From Candidatus Dechloromonas phosphoritropha (GTDB lineage Bacteria; Pseudomonadota; Gammaproteobacteria; Burkholderiales; Rhodocyclaceae), in the NCBI GenBank assembly GCA_016722705.1, contig JADKGN010000004.1, positions 1,116,001 through 1,180,000 of the forward strand: 64,000 bases of DNA. The letters are read 5' to 3'. Position 1 is the first letter of the stretch; every line of letters begins with the position of its first letter. The notes under the pieces were generated by a model. The model ran no database searches. It had not been told where the DNA came from and saw only the letters and a list, made by a program, of their open reading frames with translations. Of this stretch, positions 17,995 through 26,936 are shown piece after piece. Made by a program: the position numbers and the translations under genes.

Positions 17995-18533
17995 GGCGTG
18001 GGTCTTTGCAGCGTCAGCGAAAAGCTCTGACGGAGATGGAAATCGGGCTGCGGCGCGCAGTGGGTCAGCGCCCAGTAGCTTTTGCCGCCGTCGCCGGCTT
18101 CGATGACGGCGCTCAGCCCGATGTCGAAAATGGCACCAGGCGGCAGCAGTTCGGGGGCAAGCAGAGCGTCGAGTTGAAAGCCGTCAGCGAAACGCCGGAA
18201 CGTGGATTGCGGCGCAGCGGGCGGAATGAAGGAAAAATCGCGCGCGCGGCAGCCGGTAAAGCGATAGTTTGCCCATTGCCCCGACGGAGAGAAATTGAAT
18301 TCGCGGTAATCCATCCCGTCGGCCGTGGCAATGAATGCTTCGAGGCAGGTGTGTCGCCACAACTCGTCGGCGGCTGCCGGCGGCGCGGGTTCGGGAATGC
18401 GGATGTTGCCGGGATCACCGAAAAGACGATAACTGACCGCCAGGCCACCGCTTTCAGCCAGCCGCGCGCTGGCTTCAACGGTCTGGACGAACGCGCAAGG
18501 GCCCGCAGGATGGCAATACAGCGAGTGTTTCAT
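17991..18533 (-). CDS. DOMON-like domain protein
   Basis: The start is taken at ATG 18533 (MKHSLYCHPAGPCAFV), giving 180 aa; the frame continues 34 codons upstream with a second possible ATG at 18569, but that part is Pro/Ala-rich and unlike the fold. The body reads as a beta-sandwich with a characteristic DELWRHTCLEAFI...YREFNFSPSGQWANYRF stretch, found in a bacterial DOMON-like family of unknown ligand (heme or sugar binding in other DOMON proteins). It is coupled to the NamZ-like gene by a 4-bp overlap. Confidence 0.7.
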   Translation of the reverse strand: MKHSLYCHPAGPCAFVQTVEASARLAESGGLAVSYRLFGDPGNIRIPEPAPPAAADELWRHTCLEAFIATADGMDYREFNFSPSGQWANYRFTGCRARDFSFIPPAAPQSTFRRFADGFQLDALLAPELLPPGAIFDIGLSAVIEAGDGGKSYWALTHCAPQPDFHLRQSFSLTLQRPTP

Positions 18534-18738
18534 GGCGGCGGGCAAAGTCGGTTTGGGGCAGGTAGGCATCGCAGGCGGTACTTTACCTGTTCGGGCCGCC
18601 GACCGCCGCATACCGAGAGCACTCTCTACGGGCACGCTTGCCCTTCAAAACCAGCTAAATCGCCGGCTTGCCCTTGGTCACCGAGGTCTTTTGCGGTAAT
18701 TTACCGCCTTTGCGGTCCACAGATCAGGGAGAGAAAAA

Positions 18739-20103
18739 ATGATACCGCTGCGCATCAACCTCGAACCGGAAGAAATCCCCACCCACTGGTACAACGTGGC
18801 GGCCGACCTGACCAATCCGCCGGCGCCGCCGCTGGCGCCGGATGGCAGCGTCGTAACACCAGAGCAGATGAATGCAATTTTCCCGATGCCGATCCTCGAG
18901 CAGGAGATGTCGGCTGAGCGCTGGATCGTGATCCCCGAGGAAGTGCGCCAGATTTACGGCCTCTGGCGGCCATCTCCGCTTTGCCGGGCGCTGCGCCTGG
19001 AACAGGCGCTCGGGACGCCGGCCAAGCTGTTCTACAAGTACGAAGGCGTGTCGCCGGCCGGTTCGCACAAGCCGAATTCGGCCGTACCGCAGGCCTATTT
19101 CAACAAGCTCGCCGGCACCAAGCGGCTGACCACGGAAACCGGCGCCGGCCAATGGGGCTCGTCGATCGCCTTTGCCGGCCAGATGTTCGGCCTGCCGGTG
19201 CGCGTCTTCATGGTCAAGGTCAGCTACGAACAGAAGCCTTTCCGCCGCTCGATGATGCAGACCTGGGGCGCCGAAGTCTTCGCCAGCCCGTCCAATCTGA
19301 CCAACGCCGGTCGCGCCGCGCTGGCTGCCGATCCGAACAACGAGGGCTCGCTCGGCCTGGCGATTTCGGAAGCAGTCGAGGAGGCAGCAGCCGAACTTGG
19401 CACCTGCTACACGCTCGGTTCGGTGCTCAATCACGTGCTGCTGCACCAGACGGTGATCGGCCAGGAGGCCAAGAAGCAGTTCGAGAAAATCGGCCTCTAC
19501 CCGGATGTGATCTTCGGCCCCTGCGGCGGCGGTTCCAGCTTCGGCGGCATTGCTTTCCCTTTCCTCGCCGACAAGGCGGCCGGCGACAAGCGCGCGGCTA
19601 ACCTGCGCTGCGTCGCGGTCGAGCCGACTTCCTGTCCGACGTTGACCAAGGGCGCCTACGCCTACGATTACGGCGACGTGTCCGGCTACACGCCGATCAT
19701 GCAAATGTATACGCTTGGTCACGACTTCATGCCACCCGGCATCCACGCCGGCGGTCTGCGCTACCACGGCGCTTCGCCGCTGCTTTCGCAACTGCTGCAC
19801 GAAGGCGTGATCGAGGCGCTGGCCGTGCCGCAGGTTGGTACCTTCGAGGCTGGCGTGCAGTTTGCCCGCGCTGAAGGCATCATCCCGGCGCCAGAATCCT
19901 GCCACGGCATCCGTGCCGCGATCGACGAGGCGCTGCGCTGCAAGGCGACTGGCGAGGCCAAGACCATCCTGTTCAACCTGACCGGCCACGGTCATTTCGA
20001 CATGGCTTCCTACGACCGCTACCTGTCCGGCAAACTCGAGGACTACGAGTATCCGGTTGAGGCCATCAGCGAATCCTTGAAGCACCTGCCCAAGGTTGGT
20101 TGA
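18739..20103 (+). CDS. tryptophan synthase beta chain, TrpB2 type
   Basis: PLP enzyme condensing indole with serine. The 454-aa length and the N-terminal RINLEPEEIPTHWYNVAADL stretch mark the TrpB2 subfamily rather than the usual 400-aa TrpB1. The PLP lysine is Lys111 in AGSHKPNSA and the phosphate loop is GPCGGGSSFGG near 257-267. No trpA accompanies it. TrpB2 enzymes are thought to salvage free indole or to act on phosphoserine in some lineages; the role here is open. A good AGGGAGAG ribosome-binding site precedes the ATG. Confidence 0.9.
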   Translation: MIPLRINLEPEEIPTHWYNVAADLTNPPAPPLAPDGSVVTPEQMNAIFPMPILEQEMSAERWIVIPEEVRQIYGLWRPSPLCRALRLEQALGTPAKLFYKYEGVSPAGSHKPNSAVPQAYFNKLAGTKRLTTETGAGQWGSSIAFAGQMFGLPVRVFMVKVSYEQKPFRRSMMQTWGAEVFASPSNLTNAGRAALAADPNNEGSLGLAISEAVEEAAAELGTCYTLGSVLNHVLLHQTVIGQEAKKQFEKIGLYPDVIFGPCGGGSSFGGIAFPFLADKAAGDKRAANLRCVAVEPTSCPTLTKGAYAYDYGDVSGYTPIMQMYTLGHDFMPPGIHAGGLRYHGASPLLSQLLHEGVIEALAVPQVGTFEAGVQFARAEGIIPAPESCHGIRAAIDEALRCKATGEAKTILFNLTGHGHFDMASYDRYLSGKLEDYEYPVEAISESLKHLPKVG

Positions 20104-20107
20104 GCGC

Positions 20108-20779
20108 TTGAGAGTTCCTGTCTTCCTGCTGATTCTCGCCAACCTGCTGCTCTATGCGTTTGCCGGCGGCTATTTCGGCCGCCCCGAGAGCCCGGATGCC
20201 GGTCGTGTCGGGCAGCAGCTGGCGGCCGATCGCGTGCGCATTGTCGGGTATGGAGAGAAGCCGCCGGCCAAGGGAAACGGCGAAAGGCGGTATGCCGATG
20301 CAGCGCGTGCGGAGCCAGAGGAGTTGTGCCTGCTCTGGGAACATCTGCCGGCTGCCGAGGCTGATCAACTGGCGTCGGCGTTGGTGGAGAAGTTCGCTGG
20401 CGTCCGGGTCGAACGCCGCGCCGTCGCGGCCGAGGGGGCCGGCGCTTGGGTGATTGTGCCGCCTCAGGGCGGCAAGGCCGAGGCGGAGCGGAAGGTTGCC
20501 GAGATGAAGGAACTCGGTGTCAAAGACCTGTTCATTGTCCAGGAAGCCGGTTCCAACCAGTTTGCCATTTCGCTGGGGGTATTCTCGACCGAGAAAAGCG
20601 TGCAGGATCGTCTCGCGGAATTGAGGGCCAAGGGGATCAAGTCGGCCAGGCTCATGCCGCGTCCGGGCAGGGAACCGCATTTCGAGGTCGAGGCACGCGT
20701 GCCGCTGGCGAAGAAGGATGAAGTCCAGGACTTCGCCACGAGTATCGTCAAGAAATCAACGGCGCAGACCTGCAAGTGA
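20108..20779 (+). CDS. membrane-anchored SPOR-domain protein
   Basis: The 223-aa product (TTG at 20108; a further TTG at 20096 overlaps trpB2) has one N-terminal membrane segment (VPVFLLILANLLLYAFAGGYFG), a charged periplasmic linker, and a SPOR-like domain at about residues 105-195 (AWVIVPPQGGKAEAERKVAE...DLFIVQEAG...ISLGVFSTEKSVQDRLAEL). SPOR domains bind denuded glycan strands at division septa, which fits the downstream zapD. Its end overlaps the GTG of coaE by 4 bp. Confidence 0.8.
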   Translation: MRVPVFLLILANLLLYAFAGGYFGRPESPDAGRVGQQLAADRVRIVGYGEKPPAKGNGERRYADAARAEPEELCLLWEHLPAAEADQLASALVEKFAGVRVERRAVAAEGAGAWVIVPPQGGKAEAERKVAEMKELGVKDLFIVQEAGSNQFAISLGVFSTEKSVQDRLAELRAKGIKSARLMPRPGREPHFEVEARVPLAKKDEVQDFATSIVKKSTAQTCK

Positions 20780-21399
20780 GCAATTTCGTCGTCGGACTGA
20801 CCGGGGGAATCGGCAGCGGCAAGAGCGCCGCTGCCGATTGTTTCGCCACTCATGGTATCGATGTCGTCGATACCGATGCCGTCGCCCACGAACTGACCAC
20901 CACCGACGGTGCCGCAATGCCGGCATTGCGCGCCGAGTTCGGTCGAGACGTCGCAGCCGTCGATGGCTCCCTCGACCGGAGCCGAATGCGCCGGCGGGCC
21001 TTTGCCGACCCGGCGGTCCGGCTTCGGCTGGAGGGGATCCTGCATCCGATGATTCGCGAACTCGCCGGCGAACGCTGTCGCAGGGCAGTTTCGCCCTACG
21101 TGATTCTGGCCGTCCCGCTTCTGGTCGAGTCCGGAACCTATCGCGAACGCTGCGACCGCATTGTCGTGGTCGACTGCCCGGAAAGCCTGCAAATCAGCCG
21201 TGTCATCGCGCGCAACGGGCTTGCGGAGGGGGAAGTCCGCGCCATCCTGGCGACCCAGGCTTCGCGTGAGCAACGTCTGGCGGTCGCTGACGACGTGCTT
21301 GCCAACGACAGCGATCTCATCACCCTCAAGGTGCGGGTTGCCAATCTGCACCAGCGCTATCTGGACCTTTCGTCGCAGAAAGCTCAAGTAAAGTGTTGA
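20776..21399 (+). CDS. coaE: dephospho-CoA kinase
   Basis: Last step of CoA synthesis: phosphorylates the ribose 3'-OH of dephospho-CoA. The 207-aa product (GTG start overlapping the SPOR gene) has the P-loop GLTGGIGSGKS (residues 7-17), the DTDAVAHEL CoA-site motif and the ILAVPLLVESG lid region. The coaE-zapD-yacG order is standard in gamma- and betaproteobacteria; the usual upstream prepilin peptidase gene is absent here. Confidence 0.96.
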   Translation: MSNFVVGLTGGIGSGKSAAADCFATHGIDVVDTDAVAHELTTTDGAAMPALRAEFGRDVAAVDGSLDRSRMRRRAFADPAVRLRLEGILHPMIRELAGERCRRAVSPYVILAVPLLVESGTYRERCDRIVVVDCPESLQISRVIARNGLAEGEVRAILATQASREQRLAVADDVLANDSDLITLKVRVANLHQRYLDLSSQKAQVKC

Positions 21400-21460
21400 G
21401 ATTTGGCTGCAAATGACTCAGAATTAGGGTAATTCCCCGTTCTTCAAAGCCCCAAGCCGC

Positions 21461-22219
21461 GTGATAACCTACGAATATCCCTTCAACGAGCGCATCCGCA
21501 CATTGCTGCGACTCGAGGATCTATTCGAAAAGACGGCGTACTTCACCGAGAGCGACGGGCAACTGGAGCATCACACGGCGCTCGTCACCCTGTTTGAAAT
21601 TGTTGAAACCGCAGGTCGCGCCGACCTCAAAATGGACCTCATCCAGGAACTCGAGCGCCAGCGCCAGACCCTGCTGGCCTTTCGCAACAATCCGGAAATT
21701 TCCGAAGAGGCTCTCTCGGGAGCCTTGTACGAGATCGAGTCGTCTTCGGCCGCCCTGCTTTCCATGGCGGGCAAGATCGGTCAGTACCTGCGCGAAAATG
21801 ACTGGCTGATGAGCATCAAGAGCCGAGCCGCAATCCCCGGCGGCGTCTGCGAGTTCGATCTGCCGTCCTATCACTGGTGGCTGCACCGGTCGCCCGGAAT
21901 CAGGCGCGAGGGGATCTTCAAGTGGACCAGGCCCTTGCTGCCACTGCGCGACGCGACCACCATCGTTTTGCGCCTGCTGCGCTCGAGTGGACGGCTGAAG
22001 CAGCACACTGCGGTCAACGGCCAGTTCCAGCTCAATCTGGGCGGTACGGCGGCGCAGATGGTGCGCGTCGATATCGGTATCGAAGAGCCTGCGGTGCCGG
22101 AAGTGAGCGCCAACAAGTATTTCCTCAATATCCGCTTCACCCGCCCGCCCGCCGGCGAACTCAAGGCCAAGATTACCGAGCGCGACGTGCCCTTTGCGCT
22201 GACCTTCTGTAACCTTTGA
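21461..22219 (+). CDS. zapD: cell-division protein ZapD
   Basis: Cytoplasmic FtsZ-bundling protein that stabilises the Z-ring. The 252-aa product starts at a GTG (21461) and reads ITYEYPFNERIRTLLRLEDLF, the family N-terminus, followed by the helical domain and a C-terminal beta domain (SYHWWLHRSP, FQLNLGG, NKYFLNIRF). Length matches the family. The downstream yacG start overlaps its stop by 4 bp. Confidence 0.95.
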   Translation: MITYEYPFNERIRTLLRLEDLFEKTAYFTESDGQLEHHTALVTLFEIVETAGRADLKMDLIQELERQRQTLLAFRNNPEISEEALSGALYEIESSSAALLSMAGKIGQYLRENDWLMSIKSRAAIPGGVCEFDLPSYHWWLHRSPGIRREGIFKWTRPLLPLRDATTIVLRLLRSSGRLKQHTAVNGQFQLNLGGTAAQMVRVDIGIEEPAVPEVSANKYFLNIRFTRPPAGELKAKITERDVPFALTFCNL

Positions 22220-22419
22220 CGGCCGTACGCAAGGTGCGCTGCCCGCAGTGCGGCGGGGAATCCATCTGGGCGCCAGAAAATCCGTGGCGACCCTTCTGTT
22301 CGGAACGCTGCAAGCAGATCGACCTCGGCTGCTGGGCATCCGATTCCTACCGGATCCCGGTCCAGGATGAGAAGAGCGAACCAGGCAGCGAAGTGCCCGA
22401 CGCTGGTGCCAGCGCCTGA
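22216..22419 (+). CDS. yacG: DNA gyrase inhibitor YacG, zinc-binding
   Basis: A 67-aa protein with the YacG zinc site Cys9-x2-Cys12 ... Cys28-x3-Cys32 and the conserved PFCSERCKQIDLGCWASDSYRIP segment. In E. coli it binds GyrB and blocks DNA binding. The start is TTG at 22216, overlapping the zapD stop as TTGA. The C-terminal 20 residues are disordered and acidic, as is common. Confidence 0.93.
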   Translation: MTAVRKVRCPQCGGESIWAPENPWRPFCSERCKQIDLGCWASDSYRIPVQDEKSEPGSEVPDAGASA

Positions 22420-22429
22420 ATCAATGGCG

Positions 22430-23374
22430 CTACCAGCCGCGCATGAGCGCGATGCCATGCGCACCATGCTCCTGACCGATGGCAAGCATTCCGTTTTTCA
22501 TCCCGCCGAGCGCGAACACCGGTAGCGGAGTACCGGTGATCAGCCGCGCGAACTCGGCCCAGCCAAGACCTGTTGCTTCGGGATGCGTTGGCGTTGGCAG
22601 CACTGGGCCGAGCAGCGCGTAGTCGAGGCCCAGTTCAGCAGCCCGGCGCAGTTCGTCCGCGCCGTGACAGGAGGCGCCGACCCAGGTGAAATCCGGTCGC
22701 CGCATGCTCGCGGCCAGGCCCGCCGATGACAGGTGCAACCCGTCCGCGCCGATGCGCCGGGCGATGTCTTCGTCGTCGTTGATCAGCACCAGCGCGCCGC
22801 GCTGCCCGGCGATACGCCTGACCGCTTCGGCAAACCACAGGCGCTGGGCGAAAAGCCAGCCCTTGTCACGCACCTGGATCAAGCGCAGGCCCGTGTCCAG
22901 AGCCTCTTCCAGCCGTTCGAGCTGGCGCTCGACGCCTTCGCTCTCGCCCATCGTGATGGCCATCGCCGTTGGCAGTGCCAGCGCCTTGAGGATAGTCTCA
23001 TTGGCTGGCAGGATCGGCGTCACGCTGACCGGTTTTCCGCATTTTTGCCAGTCGACCGCGCTATGTTCGAGCGGCGCCGTGATGCCGATTTCGCCATCCC
23101 AGGCGGTAACGCGCCAGAAGTGCAGGCGGACGGTCGCGTGCGGGTAGGTGAAGACGCGGGTCAGCCACGGCGAACAGGCTCTGACCGAAATGCCGAGTTC
23201 CTCGCGCAGCTCGCGGACAAGCGCCGCGCGCACCGTTTCGCCGGGCTCGACCTTGCCACCGGGAAACTCCCAGTAGCCGGCATAAACCTTATCCGCCGGG
23301 CGCTGGGCGAGGAGGAACTCGCTGCCATCCGCACGCAATATAACGGCGGCGGCAACCTCGATGACCGCGTTCAC
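22430..23374 (-). CDS. Nudix hydrolase - thiamine-phosphate-synthase-like fusion
   Basis: Two domains in 314 aa from a GTG at 23374 that overlaps the upstream stop (GTGA). Residues 1-130 are a MutT-like Nudix hydrolase with a complete Nudix box (GGKVEPGETVRAALVRELRE followed by ELG, about residues 39-61), expected to cleanse 8-oxo-dGTP. Residues about 140-314 are a ThiE/TenI-like TIM barrel (RLIQVRDKGW, VLINDDEDIARRIGADGLHL, LLGPVLPTPTHP, VFALGG). The same fusion is widespread in beta- and gammaproteobacteria; whether the ThiE half is catalytic is not clear. Confidence 0.88.
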   Translation of the reverse strand: MNAVIEVAAAVILRADGSEFLLAQRPADKVYAGYWEFPGGKVEPGETVRAALVRELREELGISVRACSPWLTRVFTYPHATVRLHFWRVTAWDGEIGITAPLEHSAVDWQKCGKPVSVTPILPANETILKALALPTAMAITMGESEGVERQLERLEEALDTGLRLIQVRDKGWLFAQRLWFAEAVRRIAGQRGALVLINDDEDIARRIGADGLHLSSAGLAASMRRPDFTWVGASCHGADELRRAAELGLDYALLGPVLPTPTHPEATGLGWAEFARLITGTPLPVFALGGMKNGMLAIGQEHGAHGIALMRGW

Positions 23375-24261
23375 TTCGACTTTTTCCGCGCCGACTTTTC
23401 GTGGCCGGCGAGGTCGCGGGCGAATTGCCAGGCGACACGGCCGCTGCGTGAACCGCGGCCGAGCGCCCAGTTCAACGCGTCGCGCTCGCAACTGGCGATC
23501 CTGCCCGCGCTGACCCCGAAATGGCGCAGCCAGTGCTTGACGATATCCAGGTAGTCGTCCTGGCTGAACGGGTAGAACGAAATCCACAGGCCGAAGCGCT
23601 CCGAAAGCGAAATCTTCTCCTCGGTTGCCTCGCCGGGGTGAATCTCGTCATTGACGCGGGTGGTATCGAGATTCTCGGCGAAGTACTCGGGCATCAGGTG
23701 GCGGCGGTTCGACGTCGCGTAGATCAGGACGTTGTCCGGTGGGGCGGCAATCGAGCCGTCGAGGATCGACTTCAGCGCCTTGTACGCCGATTCACCCGCC
23801 TCGAACGAGAGGTCGTCACAGAAGATGATGAAGCGCTCGGGGCGGCCCTCGAGCAGATCGACGATATCCGGCAGGTCGACCAGATCGTCCTTGTCTACTT
23901 CGATCAGGCGCAGCCCCTTGCCGGAGAACTCATTCAGCACGGCCTTGACCAGCGAGGATTTGCCCGAGCCGCGCGTGCCGGTGAGCAGCACGTTGTTGGC
24001 CGGCTGGCCGGCGACGAACTGGCGTGTGTTGGCAACGACGCGTGTCTTCTGATCGTTGATGTTGGTGAGGTCGGCGAGGCGGATCGGATGTGGATGACGC
24101 ACCGCCTGCAGCCAGCCGCGCCCGTTGCGCGCGCGCCAGCGGAGGGCGATCGCGGTCTCCCAGTCGGGTGGCGAGTTAGCCGGCGGGAGGCTGGCTTCGA
24201 TCTGGCCGAGGACAGCTTCGGCTCGGCTCAGGAGGCGTTCGAGTTGCGGGATGTTGGGCAT
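23371..24261 (-). CDS. DUF815-type P-loop ATPase
   Basis: The start is ATG 24261 (MPNIPQLERLLSRAE), giving 296 aa; the upstream continuation is not family-like. The AAA-type core has Walker A LTGTRGSGKSS, Walker B IIFCDDLSFE, sensor-1 IYATSNRRH and a C-terminal YPFSQDDYLDIVKHWL lid, matching the DUF815/YifB-neighbour ATPases found in many proteobacteria. The physiological role is unknown. It is coupled to the Nudix-ThiE gene, whose GTG lies in its stop codon, and divergent from mltA. Confidence 0.85.
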   Translation of the reverse strand: MPNIPQLERLLSRAEAVLGQIEASLPPANSPPDWETAIALRWRARNGRGWLQAVRHPHPIRLADLTNINDQKTRVVANTRQFVAGQPANNVLLTGTRGSGKSSLVKAVLNEFSGKGLRLIEVDKDDLVDLPDIVDLLEGRPERFIIFCDDLSFEAGESAYKALKSILDGSIAAPPDNVLIYATSNRRHLMPEYFAENLDTTRVNDEIHPGEATEEKISLSERFGLWISFYPFSQDDYLDIVKHWLRHFGVSAGRIASCERDALNWALGRGSRSGRVAWQFARDLAGHEKSARKKSK

Positions 24262-24308
24262 GGTGGAGTTTATACTTCGCGGTGAATTTGCGAACTCTAA
24301 CGAAACCC

Positions 24309-25553
24309 ATGCGAAAAATCCAAACCACAGCGCTTCTTGCCTCGTTATTCCTTGCCGCATGCGCGGGAACACCGCCCAGCGAAACGCCCCAGGAATGCAA
24401 ACCGTGCCCCGCGTGTGTGGCTTGCCCGCCGGTGGTATCCGGCCCGATCCCGCCGCGTCCGGCGCCAGTTCCGACGCCGCCTCCGGCGGGTCCCTTCGCG
24501 CGAACGCTGCAGCCGGCGAAATGGTCTGATCTCCCCGGCTGGAGCGAAGATGATCAGGCTGCTGCCTGGCCTGCCTTCATTGCGAGTTGCCGTGGCATCG
24601 CCGGCAAGCCGCACGGCCCGAACTGGAAGCGCGTCTGCGATCTGGCGCGGGCGGCCGACGGCAAGCCGGGCCATGATCCACGACGTTTCTTCGAGAGTCA
24701 GCTCAAGCCGTATGCGATTCAGGCGGCCGACGGCAATGCGACAGGGCTCGTCACTGGCTACTACGAACCGCTGCTGCGTGGCAGCCGGGTGCGTGCCAAG
24801 GGCTATGAGCAGCCGGTACGCGGCGTCCCGGACGACCTATTGACCATCGATCTTGGGAACGTCTTTCCGGAACTGAAAGACAAGCGGGTGCGCGGCCGGC
24901 TCGAAGGCAAAAAGATCCTGCCCTACTGGTCGCGCGCCGAGATCGTCGCGCGTGGCGACAAGGTGCCGGCACGCACACTGCTCTATGTGGACGATCCCAT
25001 TGAACTCTTCTTTCTGCAGGTGCAGGGCTCCGGGCGCGTCGGGCTGCCGGACGGCACGACGGTCCGCCTCAACTACGCCGACCAGAACGGCTATCCGTAT
25101 CAATCGATCGGCCGTGTGCTGGTCGATCGTGGCGAACTGAAACTCGAGGAGGCATCGATGCAGGGCATCCAGGCGTGGGCGCGGGCCAACCCCGGGCGCC
25201 TGGACGAATTGCTGAATTCAAACCCGAGCTATGTCTTTTTCCGCGAAGCGCCGAACAGCAATGGTGGCCCGGTCGGCGCGCTGGGCGTGCCGCTGAGCGC
25301 CGAGCGCAGCATCGCCGTCGACCCGCGGTCAGTACCGCTGGGCGTGCCGGTATTTCTGGCGACGACGCGTCCCAATTCGACCAAACCGCTCAATCGTCTG
25401 ATGCTGGCACAGGACACCGGCAGCGCGATCAAGGGCGCGGTGCGTGCCGACTTCTTCTGGGGCTTCGGCAAGGAAGCTGGGGAGCAGGCGGGGCGGATGA
25501 AGCAAGCAGGGCGAATGTGGGTGCTACTGCCGCCCGAGGCAGCCGCGAAATAG
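24309..25553 (+). CDS. mltA: membrane-bound lytic murein transglycosylase A
   Basis: Cleaves glycan strands with formation of 1,6-anhydroMurNAc. ATG 24309 gives 414 aa with a lipoprotein signal (LAAC, Cys18), then a Cys/Pro-rich linker, the MltA barrel (VTGYYEPLLRGS, VQGSGRVGLPDGTTVRLNYADQ in two adjoining segments) and the 3D domain (AQDTGSAIKGAVRADFFWGFG) with the catalytic Asp in AQDTG and the metal/active-site Asp in VRADFFWG. It is likely anchored to the inner face of the outer membrane. The long Pro-rich linker with six cysteines at residues 30-45 is unusual. Confidence 0.93.
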   Translation: MRKIQTTALLASLFLAACAGTPPSETPQECKPCPACVACPPVVSGPIPPRPAPVPTPPPAGPFARTLQPAKWSDLPGWSEDDQAAAWPAFIASCRGIAGKPHGPNWKRVCDLARAADGKPGHDPRRFFESQLKPYAIQAADGNATGLVTGYYEPLLRGSRVRAKGYEQPVRGVPDDLLTIDLGNVFPELKDKRVRGRLEGKKILPYWSRAEIVARGDKVPARTLLYVDDPIELFFLQVQGSGRVGLPDGTTVRLNYADQNGYPYQSIGRVLVDRGELKLEEASMQGIQAWARANPGRLDELLNSNPSYVFFREAPNSNGGPVGALGVPLSAERSIAVDPRSVPLGVPVFLATTRPNSTKPLNRLMLAQDTGSAIKGAVRADFFWGFGKEAGEQAGRMKQAGRMWVLLPPEAAAK

Positions 25554-25591
25554 GAGAATCCGCACCGTTGCGAAGCGCACCGATCAGGCGG

Positions 25592-25608
25592 TGCACCAAA
25601 GCAGTGCG
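25592..25608 (+). promoter_or_regulatory. candidate NtrC-type enhancer site
   Basis: TGCACC-N5-AGTGCG, close to the NtrC consensus TGCACC-N5-GGTGCA (4 of 6 in the right half), about 70 bp upstream of the sigma-54 promoter of amt. Suggestive only. Confidence 0.35.
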
Positions 25609-25662
25609 AACCGGGGCGTGCATCTGGATGCAATGCACTGATTTTCAACATTATTTGCGCAC

Positions 25663-25678
25663 TGGAATGGTGCTTGCT
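25663..25678 (+). promoter_or_regulatory. sigma-54 (-24/-12) promoter of amt
   Basis: TGGAATGGTGCTTGCT matches the sigma-54 consensus TGGCAC-N5-TTGCW in the invariant GG and GC and in their 10-bp spacing. Transcription would begin near 25689, which supports the amt start at ATG 25710 and rules out the TTG at 25674, since that lies in the promoter. Nitrogen-limitation control by NtrC is the expected regulation. Confidence 0.65.
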
Positions 25679-25709
25679 TATAACCTCCGATCAATTCGTC
25701 GGGGGTTCC

Positions 25710-26912
25710 ATGGAAGCAGTTCAATCGGGCGGCAACGTCCTCTTCATCCTGTTGGGCGCCATCATGGTGCTCGCCATGCACGCCGGTTTCGCCTTTCTCG
25801 AAGTCGGCACCGTGCGCAAGAAGAACCAGGTCAATGCGCTGGTCAAGATTTTGACCGATTTTGCGGTGTCGACCGTAGCGTATTTCTTTATCGGCTATGG
25901 CATCGCCTACGGCATCCACTTCTTCACCGGTGTCGATACGCTGATGGAGAAAAACGGCTTCGAGCTGACCCGCTTCTTCTTCCTGCTGACCTTCGCCGCG
26001 GCCATTCCGGCCATCGTATCCGGCGGCATCGCCGAGCGCGCCAAATTCTATCCGCAATTGATCGCCACCTTCCTGCTCGTCGGCTTCGTCTATCCCTTTT
26101 TTGAGGGCATCGCCTGGAACCATGCTTTTGGCATCCAGGCTTGGCTGAAAGCGAGCTTCGGCGCGGAATTCCACGACTTTGCCGGTTCCATCGTCGTCCA
26201 TGCCATGGGCGGCTGGATTGCGTTGCCTGCGGTGCTGCTGCTCGGCGCCCGCTACGGGCGTTATAGCAAGGACGGCCGGATTTCCGCCCACCCACCGTCG
26301 TCGATTCCCTTCCTCGCCCTCGGCGCCTGGATTTTGACCGTCGGCTGGTTCGGATTCAACGTCATGAGCGCCCAGACGCTCGACAAGATCTCCGGCCTCG
26401 TCGCCCTCAATTCGCTGATGGCGATGGCCGGCGGCACCCTTGGAGCGCTGCTGTTCGGCAAGAACGACCCCGGCTTCGTGCACAACGGCCCTCTCGCCGG
26501 TCTGATCGCGGTCTGCGCCGGTTCCGACCTGATGCACCCGATTGGGGCGCTGGCCGTCGGTGGCATCGCCGGGGGCCTGTTCGTCTTCATGTTCACGCTG
26601 ACCCAGAACCGCTGGAAAATCGACGACGTACTTGGCGTCTGGCCGCTGCACGGCCTGTGCGGCGCCTGGGGCGGCATCGCCGCCGGCATCTTCGGCAGCA
26701 AGGCTCTGGGCGGCGCCGGCGGAATTGCCTTCATGCCGCAACTGATCATGACCGGCATGGCGATCGTTGTCGCCATGATTGGTAGCCTGCTCGTCTATGG
26801 CTCGCTGAAAGCGGTGCTTGGCCTGCGCCTCGACCAAGAAGACGAATTCCGGGGTGCCGACCTCGCCATCCATAAGATAACGTCTACTCCGGAGCGCGAG
26901 CCGAACTGGTAA
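25710..26912 (+). CDS. amt: ammonium transporter (Amt family)
   Basis: Inner-membrane NH3/NH4+ channel-transporter. ATG 25710, preceded by GGGGG, gives 400 aa with eleven predicted membrane helices. Twin pore histidines are in VVHAMGGWIALPA and WPLHGLCGAWGG; the FAGSIVVHAMGG signature and the IPAIVSGGIAERAKF segment are Amt-specific. The cytoplasmic tail is short. There is no glnK next to it, unlike the usual glnK-amtB pair, so PII regulation would depend on a PII gene elsewhere. A sigma-54 promoter lies directly upstream. Confidence 0.94.
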   Translation: MEAVQSGGNVLFILLGAIMVLAMHAGFAFLEVGTVRKKNQVNALVKILTDFAVSTVAYFFIGYGIAYGIHFFTGVDTLMEKNGFELTRFFFLLTFAAAIPAIVSGGIAERAKFYPQLIATFLLVGFVYPFFEGIAWNHAFGIQAWLKASFGAEFHDFAGSIVVHAMGGWIALPAVLLLGARYGRYSKDGRISAHPPSSIPFLALGAWILTVGWFGFNVMSAQTLDKISGLVALNSLMAMAGGTLGALLFGKNDPGFVHNGPLAGLIAVCAGSDLMHPIGALAVGGIAGGLFVFMFTLTQNRWKIDDVLGVWPLHGLCGAWGGIAAGIFGSKALGGAGGIAFMPQLIMTGMAIVVAMIGSLLVYGSLKAVLGLRLDQEDEFRGADLAIHKITSTPEREPNW

Positions 26913-26936
26913 GCACTGTCGATAGGAAACAATTAA

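Noticed and set aside
18534..18738. T-box, trp attenuator or indole-related riboswitch upstream of trpB2
   Set aside because: No specifier-loop/antiterminator pattern, leader peptide with Trp codons or terminator could be made out.
18724..20142. 472-codon minus-strand frame opposite trpB2
   Set aside because: Mirror of the TrpB2 reading frame; no start signal or family.
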